Origin: Spisula solida
Taxonomy: Eukaryota; Mollusca; Bivalvia; Venerida; Mactridae
NCBI GenBank assembly: GCA_947247005.1
Contig: OX365955.1
Span: 7,760,001 to 7,824,000 of the forward strand
Direction of reading: 5' to 3'
DNA length: 64,000 nucleotides
Shown: positions 23,782 through 36,700 of the stretch, piece after piece
Layout of the letters: every line of letters starts with the position of its first letter
How positions within the stretch are numbered: position 1 is the first letter of the stretch
Program-made: the position numbers and the translations under genes
The notes under the pieces: model-generated
Database searches by the model: none
What the model was told of the DNA's origin: nothing
The model's input: only the letters and a program-made list of their open reading frames with translations

Positions 23782-25480
23782 TATGTTGAAATGTCCACTG
23801 TTTATATGAAGTAGTTATCTTTGAATATATGTTAAAGTATCAATACTTTGCCCCGGGTGCGTTGTTCGCGGTGTCCTTTTAAACAGCGTAGTTTAAAATC
23901 GCGATATCTTTAAAACTCTCTCGTAATATCGAGGATCCGTCTCTTCGATTGTAGATTTATCCGTTTAATATCCGGTAGTGACTTTTATATACAAGGTTCG
24001 TGATTCGGACATCCTCGGTCACGGTAAACTTAAAATGTTAATCATGAAACAGCGGTAACGAAATACACCCCAACGAAATGTTTAAAATAGCTTTATTAAA
24101 ATGTATAGTTTCGCATCAATGCCTGTTTGTATTCGTTACGTCATCCGTGCTAAATGATTTATGCTAATTATGCATTTGTTAGCATGCACATACCCAGAAA
24201 ACTTGAGTAGGGTATGTTTAAAGTTTGGTAACTTGGTACTGCCCTGCGTTCAAGGTACGAAACGTGCGTCACGGTATTTTTCCTCAGTGAACGTAGTGCT
24301 GATTGGTTATATATGTTAGCTGTACTTTGTATTATTGTATGCAATACAAACTGTATTAATGTGCTTCGGACCGAAACTTCTTAAACTCGTACACCTAATA
24401 TTGTGAGTATGAGGCTATTTTCATGAGCAGGTAGAACGTATACGTGATATTCCTTTTACGAATAATGTATTTATATTTGGCCTGATGCATCGATTATTTT
24501 GTATATATCCACATCTTACGAAGTACCTTGAATAAATATGACCGTGTCTGGCTAAAAACTGAATTAAGAATAATGAATATGTACCTGTGTTTTATCGGTA
24601 GTTTTAGCACAGCTTGGTTTCCTCTGTGTATATAGCTGAAACCACTGGTTGTGTTAGAATGCATGGAAAAGAACTGTCAGCTTGGTGTTTACGCCGCTGG
24701 AACTCAATACACATCTCAATATCATGAATCCAATAAATTCAAACTATGCACATAATTTCACGCGTAATAATTCCATAGAGCACATGACAGAACAAGGAAG
24801 TTCAGATTCAAGTTATTCAGATAGGTGGGGGAAGTATAATGTGACTAATAGATTTGCACGAGCGACCATCTGAAGAATTTAAATATTTAATTATACATAT
24901 AATGTATACGGATGAAGTTTTCCGGTTTATTTGGCGCGTTAAGTCATGTCTTTGGTGTGTTCAACCCGGAAGTACTGGAATCTGTATATGATGAGGAATG
25001 TAGAACACGTACACATACATAACCAATGGGCAAAGGGAGACAATCGCATTGAGGCAGACAGTGCAGTGATGGAAATCAATTAAAAACGTCCCGTTTATTC
25101 ACAAGTGTCGACAATCGCATTGTGTCCTCTTGGGTTTCGAGGCCAGTAAGATCATGTACGCTAGCTATATACAGGGTGTATTATAATATATGTCACCATA
25201 ACAACCGAATGCCATGAGATTATGTTTGATCTTATGTGACATTTTCGTATAACAATGGAAAGCTAACATTTCACAATTTTATTTCATATATAACATGGCC
25301 ATGTTACTATCAATGCAATCCGGGATTTAAGATCCTTGCAAAGGCATTGGTATATGAAAATGTCGGATGAGATCATGCATTTTCTCATGGCATTCTAATG
25401 TAATGGGGTCAGCTATTCGGTCATTCGGGTTTCCCTGAAACATTGGCAAATGACCTTCGAATTCTATGGAAGAGATGAGT
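23782..25480. other. upstream region of gene A
   Basis: Follows the gene A start codon on its 5' side and should contain its promoter. I cannot identify a core promoter; a TATAAA (minus strand, 23806-23801) is only about 20 nt from the ATG. No gene is seen. The short plus-strand frame at 24682-24873 has no recognisable features. Confidence 0.35.
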
Positions 25481-25489
25481 GAGGAAAGG

Positions 25490-25745
25490 AACCGAAGTGA
25501 CCCTAGCTCTCTCTAAATAGACTCATTGGTTCATTAACGTGTCCGGTGTATGGCACCAATTCACAGGAGACTAAGTACCTTGGTACCTCGGTTCTACGGT
25601 ACCACGGGTTACCAACCAGTTCATATCAAGTAAAGTGGGAAACACTTAACAAATGTTTGTGAAATGACCAAGTGCCTGGTCGAGAATCAAACAAGTGACC
25701 GCTCGACGTTAACCACTCGACTACCGTGTCAGACTGTCAACAATT
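25490..25745 (-). mobile_element. tRNA-derived SINE, degenerate
   Basis: Read on the minus strand, the region near 25740-25665 shows GTAGTCGAGTGGTTAACG (A-box-like) and TTTGATTCTCG (B-box-like). The remainder is a decayed body. It does not fold as an intact tRNA. Confidence 0.45.
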
Positions 25746-25814
25746 AAATGAATTCGTTATTACAATTATGATGTTTCTGCCTGATATGTCGGCGTATCGG
25801 CTGCTGTGAAAATC

Positions 25815-26285
25815 CTCTTGAACAAATCAATGTACGACTTATTGGGATACTATACAATTCAACTTGTATGACTTATTGTGATTGAAATACCTGGTTATTT
25901 CCTATCACTGTACGACGTATTGCAAGACGACACAATTCAACGTGTACTCCTTATTGCGATAACCGGAAGTTGACTCGTGTATACACTGTGTTGATGGTTC
26001 CGCTTGATTTATGGTTCAAACTGTATAAACGAGTCAACTTCTGGCTATCGCAATACGTTATACACGTTGTATTGTATATACTATAGTTTCCCAATAAGTC
26101 ATACATTGACATTAAATCACGGATGTTTTTGCTCGCAATAAGTCATACAAGTTGAATTGTATAGTCTCCCAAAATGCCATACATTGTCAAGAAATCACAG
26201 ATGTTTTTTTGCTTGCAATTAGTCATACAAGTCAGTGAATTGTATATACTATATAGTATCCCAATAAGTCATACAATAATTAGGA
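25815..26285. repeat. long imperfect palindrome (fold-back)
   Basis: The left arm contains TTATTGGGATACTATACAAT, and the right arm contains its complement around 26238-26281. Inner arms ATAACCGGAAGTTGACTCGT and ACGAGTCAACTTCTGGCTAT flank a loop of about 55 bp. The right arm has internal repeats of AATAAGTCATACA. Confidence 0.65.
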
Positions 26286-26393
26286 TTCTACACTGTGTGG
26301 TTTGTTGTTTGTGATGGTTATGGTTTTAATGACTTTCAAATGTGATCACACCATCCGTGCTAAAGAATTTATGTTGATGAACTCCTTAGAAAA

Positions 26394-26613
26394 AGCCTAG
26401 GTCCCTCTGAGGAATTCCACATCGGCGATGTTCACCCGATTTTTGCCGATACCACCCGATTCATCACGATTCCTTCCTTTATCACAAATTGTCTCCTGAC
26501 TTCCCCGAGGCTTCCCCTAGAACACGAAGGACCTGTTTCCGATGTCCTGATAATTCATTAATGTCCATCGGGAGTACATCGCCGAGGCAAAAATGTTCAG
26601 TGGGAACTAGGCT
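26394..26613 (-). mobile_element. MITE, Harbinger-like, copy 4
   Basis: 220-bp copy of the 51-258 family in reverse orientation, with ends AGCCTAGGTCCCTCTGAG and TGGGAACTAGGCT. The flanks do not form a clear 3-bp duplication. Confidence 0.65.
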
Positions 26614-26652
26614 TAACGTAACCATTCTCAAGCAAATAGTATGTGGGTAGGT

Positions 26653-26908
26653 AAAGTATGGAGATTTTAACATGATGCTCGACCTTAACATCTATTTAAC
26701 AGCTGACATATAGTCTGTAATTATAACACCGGTTGTATGCTTTCATAAGTGGGGAGTATTATGAAGACGCTTGAGATTTTTAAAATACCAACACAAACCG
26801 TAACCGATAATGCACGATTTGACAGCGGAAATTGATACATTCAACGCAAGAACTCTGTAATATATTCATTCATAAAGGTAAGGATCACGTCAACATCTCC
26901 GTACTATA
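26653..26908 (-). mobile_element. TIR element, ACGGAGA-end family, copy 1
   Basis: Inverted ends AGTATGGAGATTTTAACATG and its complement near CATCTCCGTACTATA. The interior matches 30371-30540, 51367-51598 and 55950-56140 over ACTTTATGCATGA-like, ATCGTGC and GCGTCTTCGTGATACTCCCC-like blocks. It lies about 3 kb upstream of gene A. Confidence 0.6.
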
Positions 26909-27702
26909 GGAATGTTGGTATTTGGTTTAACATTCGTATACTCATGATACTAGTGTCAACAAGAATGCAAAAGCGCTACAAAAACAAAAAACTATTTTAT
27001 TACAAAATTGTTTTAATACAAAATGTAACAGAGAACTGTACCTGTGGGAATTAAAAAATACAAAATTAAATAAAAATATTTTATTAAGCAGCAAAAATAC
27101 TGTATATGTATCCTTATTTGCACTCAAATAAATTTTACATTAAAGTCATTATTCTCGCGTAATATCGTACTGAAGTGAACATTAGGGGGGTTGCAAAAGT
27201 GCACTGGTTCGGTTACATGAGGACTACGTTCATGTGTGCTGGGTATCAAAACATATTTTGGTAACAGAGGTATGTGACTATGCATTTGAAACTCCATATT
27301 GTTTATGTCGCTGGCTTAGTTTGAGAAGGTCGTATGTACAAAAGCGATACTACGAGAAAACAAGAAAAAGCTGTCTGAAAACTACTCTTCACTTATGGAA
27401 AAACAAGCTTTTTAAACTTCGGTTTGGTCAACAAGACCAGTTCCGATTTTCATGAAAATAGGCTCGTAAGAAGCGCCTCGTGATGTAGATTTTAAATATG
27501 CACGAGTCTTATAAGGTTGTAAGTAGTACTTACGACCTTCTCATTCTAAATCAGCGATGTGTATTCATCGTAGTTTGGCATTTTTATAATTTTATGTTAG
27601 GAATTGCCTTATTTGTCTTAATTGAACCAACGTAGCAATGTTTCCATCAATCATAAACATATCATATACAATGGGAAACGAAAACATAATACAATTATTT
27701 TA

Positions 27703-30700
27703 TCATAAAATGAACGCGCACGCTATCATAATAAACACTAATGAATTTGTTATTGAAATTCGGACAGTGTTGTTTTCCATATCGTAAAAGTTGACGCCAT
27801 TTTTGTTGGTTCTGTGATGTTTGTGGAAGTCTATTGGTGTTGTAGATGGCGTTGATGTCGTGCTAAGATCGTTTACTCCCGTTTTGTCACGTGGTGCCAT
27901 CTGCTGTATTGTGTCATATATGCTTGTCAACAGAGGGAACTTTCCTGCGTTACAATACTTTCCGCTAAAGTCGTCCAGTTCTAAGGACCAAAACATAACG
28001 CCCGCAATATTCCTGCTTGAAGCAAATTTCACCTGCAGAAAAAAGGATTAAAGTTGCACATACTCTCGTATAAAATAGTTGTTAAAGATGCTTTTTGGTA
28101 AATGCAACCGACAAGATAGAAACATTCATAACTGTTGTTTCTTAAAATAGAAATACTCATAGCTGATGTAGCTATTTATAGAAATATAAGTCGCTTTTGT
28201 TTCGTAAGACAGAAATATTTATGGCTGATGCATTTACTTAAAGAGGTATACAGTACGCCACAGTTGTTTCAAGAAAATAGAGTTATCCATAGCTGATGTA
28301 GCTATTTATAGAAATATAAGTCGCTTTTGTTTCTAAAATTACAAACGGCGTTTATACATATGCATAATAACTGTTAAAACGCCATTAAAACGTCATTGGT
28401 CACTTGCCTTCTCTTCCATACTCCTCTGGTTACCATACCCCAGCCACAAATAGTCATCAGACACAGCGTATCCCATCTTTTGTTCATCATCCCAGCTGTG
28501 TATCGCGCCTGCTTTAATCAGTTCACATACCTGAATACATACAAGACCATCTTAAGTTTAGGTATTAACCAAATAAATATATATATTTATGTACAATTGT
28601 ATTGAACCTCACTACAGCCTTGGAAATCAAACCAATAGCAGTTGCGCTGTACATGCCAAGCTTGATCTGTTTCGAACATTGTTCTATTGTTAAAATTCAT
28701 CTGTGTAATTTCAAATAACCATAACTTAGTCAATACTTGGTATGTTTTCATCAAGTAACTTCTCATTTTCTGCATATAAGATTAGTGATTATTCTAGAAC
28801 CACAGAAAGGCCAGAAGAAAAGTTAGGGGGTTTTGAGGCATGCTCCCCCAGAATTTTATTTTAGAAAATGGATCAATGATACTGAAAAAGGACAGATTTT
28901 GAGGCAATATCAACCCAAAATTTTCACCAATTATGCCACCGCTGGCCTTTAATTAATCGCAGGTATTATTATGCCGTTAAACATGCCATAATAGGCAATT
29001 GTATCAAATAGATGTTGATTCATGTGTACATGTATCAGTAAAAAGATGTAATTCATGAATGTGTTGTTCATCCTTTCATACAGTTTGTCGACAGTTCCGA
29101 TTATTTTTTCTTTATTTTAAACTATGCAACAATAAAAACAAACTAAAGTGTTTGTAAGGTACTCTTAAGACAAAGGAATTATTTCTCTAAGTTTTAGCAA
29201 GATAGCTGCCGTTTTATTCTTTTAGGGGCAATAAATGCTGAAAAAGGTTAACCTGAACTGGTGGAACAACTCGAATATTGTACTATCCTTATGGAAGTAG
29301 AAGGCTTTATTATTTTAAAATAATCTTTTTCAATATTAAAATAAAGCCTATGTTTTGAAATATTCATTCAGTTTTTTATGGTTTTATACAATTTTCCCAC
29401 AGGTGAACTTTAATTGACAATTTTTACCAAAAAACTGATAAACCGTCTGGCTTAAACTGTTACCATAAGAATGAAATTGTACTCTTAATTTTTACATGTG
29501 CTGATATTGACACCAAACCTTAAAGGAAATTATTCAGATTAAGACAAATTTGCTGGGTTAATCTAAACTGGTTGACTGACTGTATATAGGCCCAGTGGTG
29601 GATACATTTACATTCATAATTGGCATTATTTCTCTCATCGTTTATGATTTAAACATATTAATTTCACATAAATATTTCACAAACTATCATTCTTGAACAC
29701 CTCCGTCACATGAATACGTTTTAAAAAGAAATTGGTTGTACATTGTACATCGTTTTTTGTTCATAATCCGGGTCCGGACCGCACGGAACGGACTTTAATG
29801 TCAACGTTTAACGCGTGCGTAAACATGCACGTGGAGTCACGTTCGTTTTCGATTTTTCGAAAATACACGATGAAATTTCGTCTGCTACGTTATATCAAAG
29901 ATCATACACACATCTAGAGTATTCTTTGGTTATATTTATCGTAAATTAAAGCATTTGGGACGCTAAATGCAGCGATGCTGCTGAACATATTTCATTCTCA
30001 AAGCATGGGCCGTGAAGTCAAACGGTAATTGTTGTGCTATATATAAAACATGGAACACGTTTAAAGTAAACAAAACGTAAGAAAATTAATACGCTACTAC
30101 GATAATAAATACGTAATTATTGATTTACACTAGTTGTCGTTATTACTTTTTAAAATGTTTATAAAAATGAGTTTTAGTGAACCATTATCATGACATGGTT
30201 TCATCTATTAAAAATGTTAAAGTTAAACAAACGACGCACTACTTTTTTCAACGACTAACTGCTGTGACGGTATGACCGGCTTTTAACTGAACAGAAAAAG
30301 AAGCTCCATGGCAAAAAAGAAAAAGCATTCCAATAGTAGCCTCCACTGAAGTGGAGGCGACGATAAAGTTCAGAGAATCTGACGTGTTCCTGACCTTTAT
30401 GCATGAATATATTACAAAGTACTTGCGTTGAATATATAAATTTTCGCGAGCAAATCGTGCAATATCGGTCCTTTAGATTTGTGTTGGTATTATATCTCGA
30501 GCGTCTTCGTGATACTCCCCGCTTATGAAACCTAAGGTATGCTAGCGCCCTGTAAGTAAACTGATAATTTTGATACCTTGCGTCAATTTTATCTTGTACA
30601 ATGTAGTATTATTATGGCTGAAAACGCATCCATGCATTCCTATACTTCTCCAATCAACTGATGTTGATTTCAATTCAAGATCACCGAATAATGTACTAGA

Positions 30701-33700
30701 CGTAGGTAAACATTACGCTTGTGGTTGTATTGTCACTGCTTGTTTTGCATATATATAGGAAACGAAAAATAAATAGTCAAAAACTTACCCTGTAGTATGG
30801 GGATCGACCCTTTTGAAACAGGAAAGGTCCTTGAGGACCTGCAGCTAATATCGGTGATCCAACGTCAGTTAAAGAAGCATTTTCTAGCATGAATGTATTA
30901 GTCACTCCTGTAAGACCCATGATCAGTTTATCTCGTGGCGCACCACCAGAAATCCATCTATCAATCGACCAAGCCTGCAAAAGCAAGCATACATACGTAT
31001 ATGATCTGTAAAAGATTTAATATTTTATAAATTGCATATAGAACGGCAGCTCAGAAATGGCTAATAAACACCCAAATATTTGCCCGGACGACGGACGGAT
31101 GATTGCAAGGACGGAGGTAGTCTGGTTCCCGTTCCCCAATCTTTCATTACATTAGATATATGCATAGATTGTAAAGATCAGGAACCAGACTAGGACGGAG
31201 GGCGGGCAAGTGTTTTTTTCTCTATACGAAACGGGTGTAAAGGGAAGTAACTACTGTAAGTATTTTGCACAGGAATATCATGGAGTAACCTTCCTTAATG
31301 TGTTTATTTTCCGGTGATTGCCTATTAGAACCTTTGTACAATAGTATACGACAAGGAGTATCAGTAATTAGTAATTAATGCACTTAATATGTCAGTATTA
31401 CCTGGCTCAGTTGTTGGTTGAACTTATGATTGGAAGCACGGGAGAAGAGGGGCGCTGTAAAACTTGTGACGTCACTCCATGGTCCATGAAAATCGTATGC
31501 CATTACTTGTATATAGTCTACGTGCCTTTAAAGGTAAAGAAGAAGGTAATTAATATAAAACACGAATTAGCGGCGTAGAATAATTAGTCTAGTATCTAAT
31601 GATGTGCATAGATCGGACGGTCTTGAAGTCTGGCCAACCGTTACTAATCGGCGTAGATAACGTTAAGTGGATGGGATAACCATTAGGCCATCCCAGCTGC
31701 AACATCCGCTTAGACTGATTGCTCACTGACTCGTGCCGACCGTTAACCATGCGTAGACCGGAAGACCATTAAGTCAGACCGTCCGCTACCGATACGTAAA
31801 GTAAATAGAATAACTTTCAGGCCAGTCCAACCACTATCGACATTTGACAATTCCATATTGACCACTTATGAATAGCAAAGTGATTAATAAATGCCCGCAT
31901 ACAAACACTCATATACATCTACATGTACATGAAATATTCATTTATAAAAAGCGTGTAGGCTATACTCTAGTAGAGTAACTAGACAAAGCTGTGCATGTAA
32001 ATAAAAAATCACCAAAAAGATAATAATTTCAGTCAGACAGGGTAGGCAGCACTCAGCACTCAGCACTCAGCACTCAGCACTCAGCACTCAGCACAGAAAA
32101 TATTAAAAACATATAAGACACTATGCCCAACTTAACCAACCGAGCACAGAAAAAAACATACAAGGGCTTAGGCACAATGTCCAACTAAACAAGTAAAAGA
32201 TCCGCCCAAGTCCAAGCTGTCGAAAAGTAGAACGAATTATTGTCAGCAATCAAAAAGCTGAATGCGCTAGCTCTGAATGACCCAGTTCAAACAGTTCTAA
32301 CAGTAAAACGGCTTCAATACCTAGTGTTACTCATACATTTATTTTAAAAAGTTATAATATAATAAGTTACCGTGGAGTCACCGGTTTTCGTTAGGTTAAT
32401 GATATAACGGGCGATAAATGATTAATTGCACATTATCTTGAGATTATAAAAGTATCAAAATGAAGAAAAATTATTGAGAAAACAGATACAAGCAGTGTCA
32501 ACAACAATTCTTCAACAATTATCGCGAATGCTGACCATTTAATGACGTCACTGGAGAGTGCATAAAAAAAACACTCGTATACCTGAAATCGTGACCTTTG
32601 AACTTATTGTCGTAAAATCACGTATGCTCGAGTTTTCATCTTGAACAAAGCATAATTCAAAACTTAAATGATTCCGTATGCAATTTAAAGTGCAATCTGT
32701 TACAAATTTGCAATTTAAACACTAATAAGGCCGCACTAGAAATGTGTATCACTACGGGCTTTCACAACATAGATCCGTAGTAGGCTAGGTAAATCAGGAA
32801 TCTACGAACAATTTAAAATAACAAATTAAAATAAATTTTGAGTGCCGAATGACGTTAAAAAATATCAGATCTATCGCCAAATTCAGCAACAATATTGTGA
32901 ATTACCAAATATGTCTATGATACAAAGAATTTCCAAGGAAAAACAATAGTGAAAATGAACTGTCCTGGGTCCGCATGGCATAAGATTACGTCATAATTTG
33001 TCTCCCTTGATTTTATTCATAAACTAAGGAACCAGTCCATTTCGACCATGACCTTTAGTGGAAAAGCGTAAACAAACAGACGATGGTTAAAAATGATTTA
33101 GAATATAACCTACATTATGAGCCAATGAAAACGCCGCATTTTCGCGGTTAAATGAAAATTTAATCATTAAAATTTTGTCTTAACAGACTTGACGTCTTGC
33201 GTTGGCGCTAATTTCTATCGGCCAATCAGAATGCAGAATGTTATATTCTAAGTTAGTTAGAACATATTAAGTAAATTTTAATGACTAAAAAAGCCTCGCT
33301 TGGCTTCGCTCGCTCCGCCCTTTTTAATCATTAAAATTTACTTAATATGTTCTAACTATAACATAAAAACGATCATGCGGCATAATTTTGATGTAAAACG
33401 ATTGGCATAACAAAAGTTGACACATTTTGCGATGGATCGGTAATTATCTTATTTCTTACGTTAATGAAATGCTATTTGATTCATTTATGGATTAGAAGGT
33501 AAACTTTGACATTCCTTCATTCGGTTTTCCCGCTAATGACGTCATATTATGAATAAAGATATTGAAAGTAGTTCCACTATAACGATTACTAGGGTATCAC
33601 GATTTCAGGTTACTCGACGGTATATAGGCTTGATCCTGACCCATGTTATGATCCTGTCAACAAGAGGGGGCGTTCGCATAACAAAACATATACGTGAATG

Positions 33701-36700
33701 AACTGGTTCATTTGCATGCCTACACATCATTGATTAAGAGAAAAAAAAATATATATTTTTTGTTTACTCTTACTCAATGATACAGTTACCTGAGGTTATA
33801 CATGTACATGATACAGTTACCTGTGGGTATACATGTACATGTAGTTTATTTAAGAAAGTATTATAACAAAATAATACGTGTATGTATATATCTGTAACGT
33901 TACTTGTGCATTTATACAGTTTATCGATCTGTACTAAAGTATCTTCATACACACACCCTACCATATACAAATTATTTTTTAGTACACTATATACAATGTA
34001 CTCAACTGATAAGCGGTTAAACAAGGGGTGGTACCTGTAAATTCTGATTTATACAATTTAATGACGAGTTTAACTCCCGCACATTTACCACCAATCATCA
34101 ACAGGTATGTTTGGATACCATGGAATGCCAATAAAGGTGCATAAATACGTGTGACTACTTGAGTTCGTAAATTAATGTAACATTAATAAACGGCATATTA
34201 TCAATTGCATGCGGCAGTGGATTATCTTAACCAGTTTTCCCGAAGTTGATTATAAACCTGTACTGTCTTGTTCTAATGCAAGCGACTAATACCTTCTATA
34301 CACCACTAATACCTTCTATACACCACTAATACCTTCTATACACCACTAATACCTTCTATACACTACTAATACCTTCTATACACCACTAATACCTTCTATA
34401 CACCACTAATACCTTCTATACACTACTAATACCTTCTATACACCACTAATACCTTCTATACACCACTAATACCTTCTATACACCACTAATACCTTCTATA
34501 CACCACTAATACCTTCTATACACCACTAATACTTTCTATACACCACTAATACCTTCTATACACCACTAATACTTTCTATACACTACTAATACCTTCTATA
34601 CACCACTAATACCTTCTATACACCACTAATACCTTTTATACACCACTAATACCTAGTATACACCACTAATACCTTCTATACACCACTAATACCTTCTATA
34701 CAACACTAATACCTTCTATACACCACTAATACCTTCTATACACCACTAATACTTTCTATACACCACTAATACCTTCTATACACCACTAATACCTTCTATA
34801 CACCACTAATACCTTCTATACACCACTAATATCTTCTATACATCACTAATACCTTCTATACACCACTAATACCTTCTATACACCACTAATACTTTCTATA
34901 CACCACTAATACCTTCTATACACCACTAATACCTTCTATACACCACTAATACCTTCCATACACCACTAATACCTTCTATACACCACTAATACCTTCTATA
35001 CACCACTAATACCTTCTATACACAACTAATACCTTCTATACACCATACGGTAAGCAGGATCATAGATGATTCATTCTTATTCTGCCTTCCACGTTTACAG
35101 CCGTTAATATCTTCAGTTTCAGATGTGGGTGACGTTCTGCATCGCCTTCTGTAGGTTGCTGGCAACTCATTACAGCTTAATCTCGAAGGATATATCTGTA
35201 GGCCAAACTTTCTGCCGTGCTTTCTCCAGGTTGGGGCAGATTTACAGTACAATGTATACACAATGAATGACACACTATAGTCCAGTTAGGAAATTGTGAC
35301 AGTGGCGTTGCAGTTTATGTGTACGCAAAAAATCACAACCATTATCTAAACAGGTAGAGCGAAGTTTAATATGTTAGTTTAGTAGTTAAAGTATAGTTGT
35401 TAGTACAGTATAAGCCTTTATAATTGGTTTTACATCGTTACAGTGGACTCGACCGCTGCGTCACTGGATTTTTATCCTGACTGGACTATACATTCTTTTT
35501 TAATTTAGCCTATTACCATAAAGGGAGAGAATTGAAAATAAAACATACTGTGAAATATTTGAGATGTTGTACGAATCCCTGATAGTCTCTTCACCGACAG
35601 CTACAGCGATAGATATCAACAAACGTGGCTTACTTGTCCTTGCTGATTCCTTCACGAACTCGTCCCACATTATCTGTAAACAAAATCACATATTAAACGG
35701 TAGAACATGCATGCATACATCAACATTTACATAGTCCTCAGAAGGCCGGTCAAGTAACAAAAACAGCCCTTCGAAGGACACCTCAGGGTCATAAACCAAG
35801 AGAAAGACTGGACACCACCTGGCTGAGAACAATAAACCAAGAGAAAGACTGGACATCACCTGGCTGAGAACAATAAACCAAGAGAAAGACTGGACACCAC
35901 CTGGCTGAGAACAATAAACCAAGAGAAAGACTGGACACCACCTAGCTGAGAACAATAAACCAAGAGAAAGACTGGACACCACCTGGCTGAGAACAATAAA
36001 CCAAGAGAAAGACTGGACACCACCTGGCTGAGAACAATAAACAAAGAGAAAGACTGGACACCACCTGGCTGAGAACAATAAACCAAGAGAAAGACTGGAC
36101 CTAAACATGGCTGAGAACAATAAACCAATAGAAAGACTGGACACCACCTGGCTGAGAACAATAAACCAAGAGAAAGACTGGACACCACCTGGCTGAGAAC
36201 AATAAACCAAGAGAAAGACTGGACACCATCTGGCTGAGAACAATAAACCAAGAGAAAGACTGGACACCACCTGGCAGAGAACAATAAACCAAGAGAAAGA
36301 CTGGACACCACCTGGCAGAGAACAATAAACCAAGGGAAAGACTGGACACCACCTGGCTGAGAACAATAAACCAAGAGAAAGACTGGACACCACCTGGCTG
36401 AGAACAATAAACCAAGAGAAAGACTGGACACCACCTGGCTGAGAACAATAAACCAAGAGAAATACTGGACACCACCTTGCTGAGAACAATAAACCAAGAG
36501 AAAGACTGGACACAACCTGGCTGAGAACAATAAACCAAGAGAATGACTGGACACCACCTGGCTGAGAACAATAAACCAAGAGAATGACTGGACACCACCT
36601 GGCTGAGAACAATAAACCAAGAGAAAGACTGGACACCACCTGGCTGAGAACAATAAAGATAGATCTGAAAGAGAAAATGGAAGCCATGAGGATAAAAATG

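Noticed and set aside
26394..26691. 69-codon minus-strand frame
   Set aside because: Mostly translation of a non-coding Harbinger-like MITE; the same peptide appears at 1057-1290 from another copy.
35686..36687. 333-, 265- and 165-codon minus-strand open frames
   Set aside because: All three are read-throughs of a 41-bp satellite without stops, in an intron of gene B; no start context, domain or non-repeat sequence supports a gene.
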